Positions 22,453-35,205 of a stretch of DNA of 64,000 bases are shown piece after piece. Both the position numbers and the translations under genes were made by a program. Each line of letters starts with the position of its first letter. Within the stretch, counting starts at the first letter, position 1. This DNA is from Whalleya microplaca (Eukaryota > Ascomycota > Sordariomycetes > Xylariales > Xylariaceae). The notes beneath the pieces were generated by a model that saw nothing but the letters and a program-made list of their open reading frames with translations, had not been told where the DNA came from and ran no database searches. Location: NCBI GenBank assembly GCA_022497155.1, contig MU385736.1:1-64000 (forward strand). The letters run 5' to 3'.

Positions 22453-24359
22453 TTAATCACCCCTCTTGATATCGTCCGCAATTTTTTCCGCAAAAGCGTA
22501 AACCGTGCTTTGCGGGTGCCCGGGAGGAAGTAGAGCAAAGGAACTGGTGTCCACCACTCTCAGCCCGGATACGCCGATGACTCTGGCTTTGGCATCTACC
22601 ACAGCATTTGGATCATATACCTTCCCCATGCGGCAGGTTGTGGATGCATGGAACACTGGGACAAGAGACTTTCGAATCATCTCGAGAATCTGCTCATCGG
22701 TCTCTACAGCAGGCCCAGGAAAATATTCGACGGCATCGGCCAAAATGTCCTTCAAGGCAGCAGTTTCAAATATTCGCCTAACTCTTTTGTACCCAGCAAC
22801 AGCGATTTCAGCGTCAATAGGATCAGTCAGCCAGTTAGGATTAATGACTGGGAGATCAGTGGCCTTTGCTGTCTTGATAGTCACACTTCCACGAGATTTA
22901 GGCGTGGTTGGCGCCACAACTATGCTTGTATAGTCGAGCCCGTCTTGAGGATAACCATCGGCAGGAGAACGGAACAATGGAGAAGAATAGTCGCCGAAAT
23001 ATGCATCAACCGCGAGGTACTCGAGGTCGGGACATGAGGCTGGCAATGTCGACAGATATTCACTGGCGTCCGCGGAAACCATGTTTCGAGGTACCTTCTC
23101 CCAAGCCATGAAGTCGCACCCTTGGCTAGTAAGCGGACCTCGTGCGCTTCTGAAGTAGTTATCTAAGACAGCAAGGACCTGGGTCGGGTCAGCAAGTTCG
23201 TTAGGTAGTGTCTTCACTTTTACACGGTAGGAAGGACCAAACATCACGTGGTCACTCATGTTCTGCCCAATGCCTGGCCGATTGGCGATGACTGGAATAC
23301 CCAAATCATCTAATGTTGCTGCTGGACCGACGCCTGAAATCATGAGAAGCTGTGGAGATTGAAAAGCCCCGGCAGACAGTATGACCTCTTTTCTAGCTCT
23401 TAGAAACAACCCTGGATCAATATTGACCCCTACAGCCCGCTTGTCATTATCGAATACGATCTTTTGGGCGAGCGTGTTACGGAAGACCTTGAAATTCGGT
23501 CGAGCTTGGCAAGCGTCAAGGAAGGCTGTCTGAGACGAGCAACGAGTCGCTGTAGTTGGGTCAATAGTCAAGGAGCAAAATTGTGAGCCATTCAGTTTGC
23601 CACTGTTGAAATCGTCTGCGTGCGGAATTCCGATCTCGCTAAATGCTGAGCCTAGATATGTAGAGAATGGTCGAATGCTGTTTGGATACGAGATATGTAA
23701 AGGACCTCCGTTCGTCCCGAAAGCACTAGGTCTGTATTTGACGTTGGCGTGTTGTGGTGTTGCATCCACATTCGGGGCAGTAAAATTGCAACTCTTCTGG
23801 TAATACGGCAACATGTGGTGGTAGTTGAATGATTGATCCCCAACACTATCCGCCCACCGTTGTAGTGATCCTTCATCAGGACGTTGATAGATCACTAAGT
23901 CACGGATTATCAGTAAATTCTTCACTTAGTAGCTCGTATACGAAGCGGTCGAGCTCTCTTCACATTTCATAAAGATTCAGGCTCAGATTCTCCTGAACTT
24001 ACTAAGATGTCTTCCAGAGCTGTAGTGTTGTTAGTAAGGAAAGCTAGTTTGTGGAAATGATCAAGCTACCAGCCACCCAGGCATTTCCCTCTCGCATAAT
24101 GTAGCTGCCTGTCATTCGCACCTGCCTGTGGTGATGTCACAAAACTCCAGTCTATATCTTGATGAGTGTCTTTGGGAGATGTGCCTGTGAAGCCAACTCC
24201 ACTGAATGGCGTTGATAATATGAGCGGGCTGTTGATCTGATAGTAGCTTCCCGCTTCGATGACAGCGACAGAGACCTCGGGTTCCTCAGTAAGGCGAGCT
24301 GCTAACGTAAGGCCCGCTGTCCCACCGCCGATAATCAGGTAATCGTATACAGCGCCCAT
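22453..24359 (-). CDS. GMC-family FAD oxidoreductase (choline dehydrogenase/aryl-alcohol oxidase-like)
   Basis: Three exons, 24070-24359, 24003-24019 (17 nt) and 22453-23894, total 1749 nt, 582 residues. The N-terminus carries the ADP-binding Rossmann motif YLIIGGGTAGLTLAARL, with the acidic residue in VAVIEAG. The GMC signature spans the microexon: ARGKCLGG/CSGRH/LMIYQRP, with Cys where Ser/Thr is usual. Near the C-terminus are FHASTTCRMGK and LLPPGHPQSTVYAFAEKIA, which include the two catalytic-site histidines. No secretion signal, so probably intracellular. GMC enzymes oxidise alcohols or related groups with FAD. Beside a PKS and an SDR it is a good candidate tailoring oxidase. Start chosen at the MGAVYDY methionine directly before the Rossmann motif. 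Confidence 0.9.
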
Positions 24360-24942
24360 CTTGTGCAATAGTGTGGTAAGGTGCCAAGGAACCTGAAAGA
24401 AGTACGACCTGCTCAACAATCAAATACAAATTATCAAGTAATATAGCAAGTCTCGCTCATGCAGCTTTAAGAATCGCAGTAGCGGTGAAGTGCCTGAGTG
24501 AGATGTATATTACACAAAGCTGCGGGCAGGCTCTATATTTGGAAGACTCCAATTGCAACCCCTTTCGCACTGGTGGCCGGGATCATATACATAACAACTA
24601 ACCGCAGGTTCTACATGGGTTCGTGGAGTTACATGAGGGGGTCGATGTAAAAATCAACATGGGCGAAAGGAGAGAACTTGCATGGGAGTTGCCTAGCCTG
24701 ATCGGGTCATATTGGACATGCATGCAACCCTGAAGTAAATGAAGTAAAAGAGGACCCCAACTTATTGGTCCCTCTAAGCCAAAGAGCTTCCATAAGAGCT
24801 TTCGCAACTGATCAGATCGGTCTCCCAACGACAGATATTTTGGTTGGAACAATGGTCAATTTTATCGTAAAGAGTAACAGCACACTAGCATTAAGAATAC
24901 TGAGTAATATCGTGCAGGATATGCATTGGAAGGTTGGCGAGC
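24360..24942. promoter_or_regulatory. GMC promoter region
   Basis: 583 bp between the GMC start codon and the SDR stop codon on the same strand. It should contain the GMC promoter. No binding site recognised with confidence. Confidence 0.4.
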
Positions 24943-26072
24943 TTAAGTGTAATCTCTCACCTGTTGCTCAGTCCACTCCCAAAAGTCTTTCGCATTTCCT
25001 GTTCCACCTTCTTCCACTGTCCTACAAGCCATATCAATGTCTCTCCTCAACGGTTCGATGCGTCCCCAAGGGCCAACTTGCCTCCGTTAGCAAGCGACAT
25101 AGTCGAGCATAATGTTCTCAACTCACTAAATGCGTTGTTCCTATCTAACGTGAGCTCTGGGGAGAATGCTCCGAAAAGCTCTGTGTACGCTCCATAGATG
25201 GGATCGTGCTCAATCAACTTCACTGCCAGCCGGAGCCAACCCGTGTTTCGCAAAAGCTCTGTCTTCAGGACTCCTGGGTCGAGAGACTGGGCAGGGGAGA
25301 GTCAAAAGCTGACGCAATATCAGAACTTAGTGCGACTCACTATACTGATAATGCCATCTTGACCATATCTCCGAGCACATTCAGCGCTATAAAGAGTATT
25401 TGCTGCCTTGCTTATTCCATACTTAATCCATTGGTTTCTTTTTATTTGATAGTCAAGATTGTCCATGGCGACCCCCCCATTGGGGGCGAAATAGCCAGCA
25501 AAGGAGCTGGATAACCAGATGATACGAACGTCGCCAGCTGCCGAGATCTTGGCTGTAGATAGTAAGACTGGCATTAGAAGCGTAGTGAATAAGAAGGGAG
25601 CAATGGCATTGATTCCAAGTTGAGGCTCATAACCCTGTATAGTCTTAATGCCTTCAGGTGGAGCCATTATTCCAGCGTTATTGAAAAGAACATGGAGCTT
25701 GTCCTCCTGGGCCAGAAAGTCGTTGGCCGACTTCCTGATAGTAGAGAGATCGTTCAGGTCTAAGTGCAGATGAGCAAGTTGGCCTTTCGACTCTGGATGA
25801 TTGGCTCTCAATTCAGAGGCAATAATGGTGGCCTTTTCATGCGATCGAGCAGCCATATACACTTTGGCGTTTGCACTATATAGAATCCCTGTCAAGGATT
25901 TTCCTATTCCAGAAGTACAACCTGTGACAATGAACACCTAATAGTGATAACTGTGTTAAAGCGAGTGCGTGGAAATAGCATGCTGTAGTCTTACCTTCCC
26001 CGTCTGATCAGCCAGGTTTTCCCTAGTGAGCAAAGGAGGCGGCGGAAATGAGTGACTTAGAGACTGACCCAT
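24943..26072 (-). CDS. Short-chain dehydrogenase/reductase
   Basis: Four exons (25995-26072, 25341-25937, 25127-25286, 24943-25076) total 969 nt, 322 residues. The order is classical SDR: nucleotide-binding TGCTSGIG after a VFIVTG strand, NNAGIM, the catalytic Ser in WLSSS, and catalytic YGISK (Tyr-x3-Lys). The N-terminal stretch ENLADQTGKVF and the C-terminal GPWGR...WEWTEQQV pattern place it with fungal retinol-dehydrogenase/WW-oxidoreductase-like SDRs common in metabolite clusters. It would reduce or oxidise a carbonyl/alcohol using NAD(P)(H). It is divergent from the PKS (1056 bp between start codons). Exon 3/4 uses the acceptor GGCAAG, chosen because it restores GPWGR. Confidence 0.9.
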
Positions 26073-27128
26073 CTTCAAAAGAGTACTTTGTTGTGCCGGA
26101 GTGAGAATAGACGGTCAAGATTTCTAATTATCCTAACTTTTGGAAGACCTGCAATCTTAAGTGGACGGCGGATCTTGGAAAGAGGGACACCCTTAAGCAA
26201 CAGTATCATACACAGGCCAGGAATGGATGTAGCCCGGGGTTAAATACCGGATTATGATCTTATGGCCCCTCCCTCCTCTATGCACTGTTAACATACGCCC
26301 TATAGGACTAGGCCTACGTATAGCCGTCACCCATACTATACATATATATACAAGGGGCTTCTTACAACTTCACCTTGTACCAATAAAGTCACTATGCTCT
26401 TCATCACTTGCTCCCATATCGACATGTACACCTTCTAAACCTGTTAGTAGCTGCAGATCAAGTAACATATCGGCTACTCGGGTACTTGATCTACATACCG
26501 TCTGTGAACTGATTCCCTTTAAATCACTATATACAGTATCGACTGCAAACAGCAATATTGCGATAAAATCAGCACTGTGCAGCCTAGTTCAACAGAGCAC
26601 AGCGCTAAATATATCACTTGAGCAGGGTAAAAAGAGTATCATCGCGTTACAGTCATTTGTGTATTTCCCCGGCACTTTCATATAAAATGCTTATGTATCA
26701 AAGCAGAGTAGCAAATGTGGGTAAGGTACATATGCATGTAAAGTGGGGAGGCGCCTCAACCCCTTTAACTGTTTATAACATCGACGAAAACAAGCCAGTT
26801 GCACCAACAGATCTCAATAACCCTTCTACGATGACTTGCTCAATTAAGCTAGAGGCCAGTTATCTGCTGAGACTGTACTGCTTATAACGTTTCTCGGTGA
26901 CCTTATTGTGACATTATGGGTGGCATTATGGGGGATCATGTGATTAAACTGGGAGCTCCCACGTCTACATGTATTTAACGTGGATCTCCGACTATCATTG
27001 AAACCCTCTTATCTTGTCCTTCAGACCATTGTTGTAATATCTGCTATTCAGAGTCACTCAGCGGTCCCATTTCATGCTCTATTTGTGATCTGTCACATTC
27101 ATCCTTTGCGTTAATCTTTGTCCTGGAT
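26073..27128. promoter_or_regulatory. Shared divergent promoter of SDR and PKS
   Basis: 1056 bp between the start codons of the minus-strand SDR and the plus-strand PKS, an arrangement typical of co-regulated cluster genes. No inverted CGG/CCG site for a Zn2Cys6 regulator stood out. Open frames at 26254-26685 and 26618-26887 have no motif. Confidence 0.5.
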
Positions 27129-30100
27129 ATGGAAGGCTCATCGTATTTCGATGGCGACGTAGCCAAAGATCGCCTGGCAATAGCTCCTGTTCTTTCTGAC
27201 GAGAAAGATCCCATATGTATCGTTGGAATGGGTAACCCGGCCTTCTCACTCTCATCTTGTATGCATGACATCTCAACTGACACAGCGTCGTCTTTCAGCT
27301 TGTCGTCTGCCTGGTGACATTCGCTCGCCATCAGATCTTTGGGACTTCTTGATCCACAAGAAGTCTGCACAAGGTGTTGTACCCCTAGATCGCTTCGATG
27401 GATCTGTCTTCTATGATGATCACGATAACCAAGGTGGTTCTGATGCATTGGGGTCCGAGGGAGGGTACTTCCTGAAAGAGGATGTTAGACGATTTGATAA
27501 TAGCTTCTTCGGAATAAACAATCTCGAAGCTACACATGGTATGTATGATGTCCCCTTAGCGTGAATATCTCTCTCCATTAAGCTTTAGCATTTGGCATTA
27601 ATTGACTGATTTGTATATATATAGTACGTGAAGTGCTTGATTTCAGATCCCAGAGTCCCGCTCTATAGTGCTTACATAGGAGAATGTGACAATTTCTAGC
27701 CTTAGCTGACAGTAGTTAGATGGATCCACAACAGAGAAAACTCTTGGAGATTGTGTTTGAATGCTTCGAAAGCGCTGGTATAACCCTTGACCAAGTCTCT
27801 GGTTCAAATACTGGAGTCTATGTTGGCAATTTCACTCACGACTTTTTCCTAATGCGAACGAGAGATCCAGATTCTTTGCATCGTTATGATGCTACGGGCA
27901 CGGGAGCAACTCTGATTGCTAACCGAGTGAGCCATGTATTCAATTTGCATGGCCCAAGGCAAGCCATCACACCGCTCTGAGTTTCCTGGTTCTTAGTAAC
28001 AATTCCGCTGACGAGATTTTTACTGTTAGCCTGACGCTAGACACGGCGTGCTCATCTTCCTTATACAGTTTGCACGTTGCAGTATCGGCTCTGCAAGCAG
28101 GAGAATGCGATGGTGCTATTGCTGCTGGGGTCAATCTCATCCTGACGCCCGAGACCCATGTTGCTGCTAGGAAAGCCGGTATACTTTCACCTGATTCAAG
28201 TTGCAAAACCTTTGACAGTTTAGCAGATGGCTATGGACGAGGCGAAGGTGAGCTCGTTACGAAAATGCTTGATAGGCCTCAGCTAACTCAAGACCAGGAG
28301 TCAACGCAGTATACTTGAAACGCCTCTCGTCTGCGATTAGGAATCAAGATGAGATCTTTGCTGTGATAAGAGGAACAGCAGTCAACTCGTAAGTCTACAA
28401 AGAAATCAGCGAAGCCGAAACTTAAACTGGATTCTGTAGGAATGGAAGAACGCCGGGGATTGCTCAGCCAAGTACCGATCTTCAAGAAGCTGTGATACGC
28501 AAAGCCTACAAAGCTGCCGGCATTGGCCTTGATGGCACTGACTACATCGAGTGTCACGGAACTGGAACAGCTGTAGGAGATCCGATCGAAGTTGAGGCCC
28601 TAGGCCGCTGCTTTTCTTCGAACCCCAGCTTGGTGATGATTGGGTCTGTGAGTACGCTTGAATTATATGTTCCAAGATACCATTGTCCTCTCATCGGATA
28701 GAACTATGCTGAATTGACGATCAACAGGTAAAGCCAAACCTTGGTCACAGTGAAGCGGCAAGTGGCCTCACATCACTCATCAAGGCTACACTTGCATTCA
28801 GACATGGCTTGATACCGCCAACACGAGGAATAAATGCACTAAATCCACAACGTAATTGACATTCCCTTGCATTCAATATATGTGTAATACATCTTAGCTA
28901 ACGTTTACATTGAAGTTGATCTGAGTGACCGCAACATGAAAGTCGTGACAGAAGTCGAACATTGGCCTCGGAGACTCCGACGAGCTAGCCTCAACGCCTT
29001 CGGCTACGGAGGTGCGAATGCGCATGTACGCCCTTCCTGCTTCTATACCATTGATTATTCCCAAGGAACCTTCGTCTGTAGGCATTGCATCTAACGAGAA
29101 CAGTGTATAATCGAGTCCGTTGACAGCTTCTTCGAAACGGCTAGTCCAAATAAGCAACTTTCTTCGGGGCCAAGGGAGCAGCATATCATATTACCCCTGT
29201 CAGCTGCATCAAAGCTCTCTCTTGAGGCCCGCAGAGGCCAGGTTTCCCAGATGATAGAGTCTTGTGATGCTAAAATGCTTGATACTCTCGCCCACACTCT
29301 GGTCCATCGCCGGTCACAACTGAGACATCGTGGGTTTGTTCTAGCAACGGCTACATCGACTGGACGGTGCGAGTTATGCAACCTTGATGTTACCTATAAG
29401 AACAATGAGTCTCAGGCACTTAGTCCACTGCCTGTCGCATTCATTTTCACCGGTCAAGGTGCCCAGTACGCAGGGATGGCCAAAGAACTACTCAGCAGTC
29501 AGGAGGTCTTCCGCTCCACAATCGTTAAACTCGATGGCGTACTACAAAGTCTTCCACCAGAGCACAAACCTAAATGGACCCTACGACAAGCTATTCTTGA
29601 AGCTCCTGAATCAAGTCAAGTCAACCAAGTTACTCATAGCCAACCACTTTGTACAGCCCTGCAGATCGCCCTTGTCGACTTATTAAGGGATTGGGGGATC
29701 AACCCTTCCGTAGTCATTGGACACTCCTCAGGAGAGATAGCAGCAGCTTATACAGCTGGTATACACTCCGCTGCTCAGGCCATTACCGTAGCATACTATC
29801 GTGGAGTGGTTGCAGATCAACTACAGACACAAGGTGCCATGATAGCCACCAGCCTTAACGAAGAAGATGCTGCAAAACTCATCGCAAGCATGGGGTTTGC
29901 TAAGCAAATTTGCATTGCCTGCATTAACTCCCCCGACAGTATTACCCTTTCGGGGTCGCGAGAAGCCATTTTCTCCGCATTTGAAGAACTCCAAAGTCGC
30001 GGTCAGTTCGCTCGACTACTTTCGACAGGTGGAAAAGCCTATCATTCAGACTCAATGCGGCAAGTGGGCGAGTTGTTCGAAGATTTAATCAGACCGTATC

Positions 30101-33100
30101 TTGCCAACCAGGCCGAAGCCAGAGTCTCCAAGGCTGAGATGCAATCCTCCGTTGGTCGTAGCGGCAGTGATGTCTCCATCGTCGATGGTTCGGTGGATAT
30201 GGCAAAGTATTGGCGAGATAATCTTGAGAAGCCCGTCCAATTCAATGCGGCAGTCCAGCAGATGGCCGCCCGCCATAATTATCACTTGATCGAAGTGGGA
30301 CCACACTCTGCTTTGAAGGGTCCAATACATCAGATACGGTCCCATGCCAACATGGCCACTCACTACTTTCCGTACTCGCCGTCTTTGAGTAGGAATCAGA
30401 ATTCTGAGCTGTGTATGAAAAGGCTGGCGGGTGACCTGTTTCTTCGAGGTCACCAAATTGAGTGGCACAAGGTGAACAGGATGCCAGAGTGCGCCCGTAC
30501 TCAAATTCAAGTCCAACCCCTTCCGCCATACCCTTGGGACTATTCGGGAAAACTTCTGTGGGTCGAGCCGCGATCGAGCAGGGAGTTACGTAGCCGGCCC
30601 TATCGACGACATGAATTGCTTGGGTCTCGACAATTGGCCACTAATGGGTTCGATTACAGTTGGCGCAATGTGCTGAACTTAGATGAGCTCTTTTGGCTGC
30701 GTGATCACAAGGTAGAGGATCAAATAGTCTTCCCTGCTGCGTGCTATCTAGCGCTGGCTATAGAAGCCCTCTCTCATATTCAAGACCTCAGACGCAAAGC
30801 AGACAATAGTCAATTTGCTTTCAAGTTCTTCAATACGAGCATCAACACCGCTCTTGTCTTACCGGACGGAATCAATGCGGAGCTCGAAGATGTGGAGATA
30901 CACACAACCATGTCTCGACGAAGACTATCGGTGCGTAGCATTTCGACCGACATTTACGATTTCAACGTTTCTTCATGGATTTCCGGCCAGTCTACAGTGC
31001 ATTGCGTAGGCAGTGTCCGTCTCGTTGCCTCAACGTCTTCCTCAGGAAGAATGTTGACTGACGGTATAATTGGCTTCCGGCGTTGGTCCCTGGGCCCGTG
31101 GTACGACAAATCACAAGAAGAAGGTCTTGTATTTGGTCCGCACTTTCAATCTCTGACTGAGTTATACACCGACAAATACCAAACCCGCTCGGAGGTCAAG
31201 TGCACAACTCAGATAGAACCCTCGCTCAGTAAGAACTCGACAACGTATTACGCGATACATCCTGTCACAATCGACGCCTGTTTGCAGTCGGTGATGCTGA
31301 GTGCTGCATCGGGTAGGGTACGTCAGCTTCGTCCTTATTTACCAGTCTTTTTAACAAGTTGCTGTATTCAACCCATGGGCCCCACCGTCAGAGACGGCAA
31401 TGGTGTTGTCTATGCACGGGCTGAGAAAACTGGGTTCACGAGTCTTAGGGCAGAATGTAAACTATACGGTGCAGATGATACACTGGTTCTTCATTTCGAA
31501 GACCTTCGTCTTTCGCTGTATACGGAACTAGCGTCTAGGACCACCGAGAAGGACAAGAGGCAGATGCAATCCAATCCATTTTTACAGGTCGTTTGGAAAC
31601 CAGACATCTCACAACTATTTCCAGGAATGGAGGAACAGCTTGATGCGTATATTACGACCTCCTTACAAGAAAGTCGTTTCAAGAGCATCGGTAATGGTAT
31701 TCCCGCAAAGATAGCTACTCTGATTGACTTGATTGGACACAAGAACCCTCGCATGCGTGTTCTTCAGCTAGGCAGCAGATATGCAGATAAGACGGAACAG
31801 TGGCTTGCAGTCTTGGATCACCCGACAGCCTTTCCGCGATGTCGATCATGGTATACGGACACAATCAAGGCGGATGGATCCCCAGCAGGAGAGAGTAGGC
31901 AATGCGATGTACTTGTTCATCTGGTAAGCACCTAGATGCCTCTGGGCTTTGCGACTATGTACTGACCAAATGGGGTAAGGACACCATCTCGAAAGCTGGG
32001 TGGAAGTCTTTTCCGGGACAGCTTCCATCACTTATAGGAGACCGAGGACTTGCCATCTTCCTCAATAGCGAAGAAGCGGTGCTTGGCCTCAATAGTGCTG
32101 GCTTCGAAGCCATGGTCGTTCAGGGGCAATTGCTACTAGCTGTCCCCAAAAGGCAGAAGACGGCGATCCAGAAAATAAGCATTGTAATCATCGTATGGCT
32201 TCTCTAACTCATATTGAATCCCACCATGCTAATCAGTGGTCTTAGACCCACAATCCTTCTCCTCTAGTATCACAACTTACAGCTACTTTGACTGAGGAAC
32301 TTCAACAGAGGTTAGGCGTGCTTGAGATCAACTCTATGTCCCTTTTGAACCTTGATGTAGGAAAAGTGGCTGATTCGACACTGTGTATCTCTCTTGTTGA
32401 GATTGAGCACAAGTTTCTTGTTACTATGGCGGCGGTGGAGATGGACCACTTGCGTACGGTCACCGAAAGCGCTACTAACCTTCTCTGGCTCACTGGTGCG
32501 AACATGCTGGCTAACCCTGACCCTGATCTATCGCTCGTCAATGGATTCGCACGTGCTTTGATGATGGAACATCCCAAACTCAACTTCACTGTCATAGATG
32601 TTGGCCCATCGACTAGCCTAGCGATACAGATCACCTGCAACTACATTAAAAACGTCATTTCAGAGGATGACGACACTGTTACGAGCGATAAAGAATTCAT
32701 CCTGTCAAACGGGCTTTTATACGTCTCACGTATCAGCCCTGATGTTGATGCCAATACCCAATTCCGGCGTCGCATGAAGATAGAGAGCCCAGTTCAAGAC
32801 TGCAAGCTTTCGACAGTTCGGCGTGCTCAATTATCCATCGGTCAAGCCGGTCTCATCGATACGCTCCATTTTCAAGAGATATGTTTTCCCCCTGAAGACC
32901 CGCCCCCAGGTTTTGTAGATGTTGCAGTGAAGGCAGTCAGCCTCAATGCCAAAGACGTATACGTAGTAAGCGGTATTATCGATACGAGAAACGGATTTCT
33001 GGCTCATGAACTGGGCGGGGTGGTGGTCTCAGCAGGTGCCGGTGTCGACTTAAGTTCAGGGGATCGCGTGGTAGTCGCAACGCCGAACCACTTCACAACA

Positions 33101-35205
33101 ACAGAAAGGGTTCCTGCTTGGGCTGTCAAGACATTATTGCCCGGGGAAGACTTCGGTACGATGGCCACGCTGCCCGTTGTCTATGGATCTGCATTGTATG
33201 CCCTACGGGATTGCGCCCATTTGCGTGCTGGCGAATCTGTCATGATACATTCGGGAGCTGGTGCATTTGGTATAGCAGCCATAACCCTTGCTCAGCAAAT
33301 AGGGGCCATTGTATACACAACGGTGGGATCATCGAACAGGCGCAGATTCCTGGTCAAGGAACTCAATGTACCTGGTTCTCATATCTTCAACTCCCGGGAC
33401 GAGTCTTTCGTTGAAGACTTACATAACATGACAAATGGACGAGGGGTTGACGTCGTCGTTAACTCTCTAACTGGCGCCTTAATGCATGCTAGCTGGGGCT
33501 GTTTGGCTAATTTTGGCCGGTTTGTCGAAATTGGGAAGCGAGAATTCCTCGATGCTGGGAAATTAGAAATGGACGTCTTCTTACGCAATGTAAGCTTCAG
33601 TGCTTTCGATTTGGACGAATTATTCTTTAGTGACAACCTTATTCATCGAGACACTTATTGCCGGTAAGTGAAATATCTATGTCTTCCTTTCCCATTAGCA
33701 GAACTCTACTTACAAATGGTTTCTGTGCATAGGCTGTTCGACGACGTCTTCAGCATGTATCGTTCGGGGCATATCAAGCCAGTTCCTATTACGAGATTCG
33801 AAGTGGCCGATATTTCGAAGGCATATCGATATTTTTCTTCCAGAGACCGAATCGGCAAAATCGTCATTTCCCTTGAGAACGACGATAATTGGATACCAGT
33901 AAATATCAGTCTTTCTTTACATAGTTTAAATCGAAAACTCTAACAGAAGTATAGACCGCACCTTCGATGTATAGGACTGTTCTAGATCCTGATAAAGTCT
34001 ACCTTCTTGTAGGCTGTCTAGGGGGGCTCGGACGTAGCCTTAGTGGCTGGATGTTTGCGCGGGGAGCCCGACAATTTGTCTTCCTGGGCAGAACAGGATG
34101 TGATAAGGACGATGCAAAGCAGCTTGTCAGCTACCTCCAGAGTGCTGGCGCTCGTGTGGCCGTTGTTCGAGGAGATGTGTCCATTGAGGCTGACGTGCAC
34201 GCCGCTGTGGCTACTTGCACATCAAATGGCTGTGTCCTGGGAGGCATTGTCCAAGCAGCGATGTGGCTCCATGAAGACCTCTTCATTCGTATGGAACACA
34301 ATAGGTGGCATAATTGCATTCGACCAAAGTGGGAAGGGACGTGGAATTTGCACCACGCAATCAAGGGCATCGACGAAAAGTCCCTTGACTTTTTCCTATT
34401 GACTTCGTCCCTAGCTGGCTCTGTGGGTGTCGCGACCGAAAGTAATTACTGCGCAGCTAATGCATTTCTCGACGCCTTCGCTCGCTGGAGACGGAGTCAG
34501 GGCAAGGTTGCTACCTCGATTGGCCTGGGTGCGATTTCCGAAGTAGGATATCTCCATGAGAATCCAAAAATCGAAGCCCTCACCTCTCGGCGAGGAACTC
34601 AGCTACTGACCGAGGAAGAATTCCTGCAAGCTGTTGACCTTGCCATTTGCAGCACCGACGACCGAAGATCATTAGCAAATTCACACATACTTACTGGATT
34701 AGAGACTAATGCAGCACTCAACCTCCTCGCTCAAGGCTTCGAGGTCACCCACGCTATTATGGATGCCCAGCCTGCCTCAATACTCGCAGCTTCGTTTGAA
34801 GCCATTAAAGATCAAGGAGTCAATCGAACCTCACGGTCCATGCTTGGTGAGACAATCATTCCAATGGAGCTCAAGGATCTCCCCCAAGACATAACGGGCA
34901 TCATCATGGCAGAGAAAGCAGATACTGCTTCACTTCGGGCTTCAATAATTCAAAGGATCAGCCACAAGTTTTCCAACTTAATTCTATTACCTATGGATAG
35001 GATCGAACACCAGAAGTCCTTCGCTCAGTATGGAGTGGATAGTATGATCGCATCCGAGTTCAGAACCTGGTTCTGGAATACCTTTCGCGTGGACATCCCA
35101 TTTTTTGATCTACTGAGCCCTCAAAAGAACTTGGAAACAGCAGCTGAATTGGTAGAGTCGAAGCTTATGAAAGTCGTCGAGACGATATATACGGCTACTG
35201 AGTGA
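27129..35205 (+). CDS. Highly reducing polyketide synthase (KS-AT-DH-remnant MT-ER-KR-ACP)
   Basis: Thirteen exons: 27129-27231, 27299-27538, 27720-27958, 28030-28247, 28298-28388, 28440-28647, 28728-28851, 28898-29025, 29104-31923, 31980-32192, 32246-33663, 33733-33898, 33955-35205, about 2405 residues. KS: GMACRLPG, MDPQQRK, catalytic Cys in DTACSSS (28049), His in ECHGTGT (28555) and GHSEAASG (28746). AT: FTGQGAQ, GHSSGE (29719). DH: His at 30706, but HxxxD replaces HxxxG; second motif DACLQ (31273). The methyltransferase is a stub without a SAM loop. [10 protein letters not shown] and SSRD-like end. KR: GCLGGLG and [16 protein letters not shown], Ser at 35041. No thioesterase. All junctions keep phase except exon 2/3, which is one base off. 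Intron 3 is GC-AG. The product would be a reduced, unmethylated chain. Confidence 0.92.

Noticed and set aside
22505..22933. 142-codon plus-strand frame opposite the GMC gene
   Set aside because: Antisense shadow of a strongly supported GMC coding exon.
23895..24002. Alternative GMC intron ending at CTACTAAG (exon from 23925)
   Set aside because: It would insert about ten extra residues between GGCSGRH and MIYQRP; the acceptor GACTTAG at 23895 gives the exact family motif.
26254..26685. 143-codon frame in the SDR/PKS promoter, and a minus-strand frame at 26370-26555
   Set aside because: Neither shows a recognisable regulator motif; in particular no Zn2Cys6 cysteine pattern was found.
30085..30516. 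143-codon minus-strand frame inside the PKS
   Set aside because: Antisense of the AT domain, no motif.
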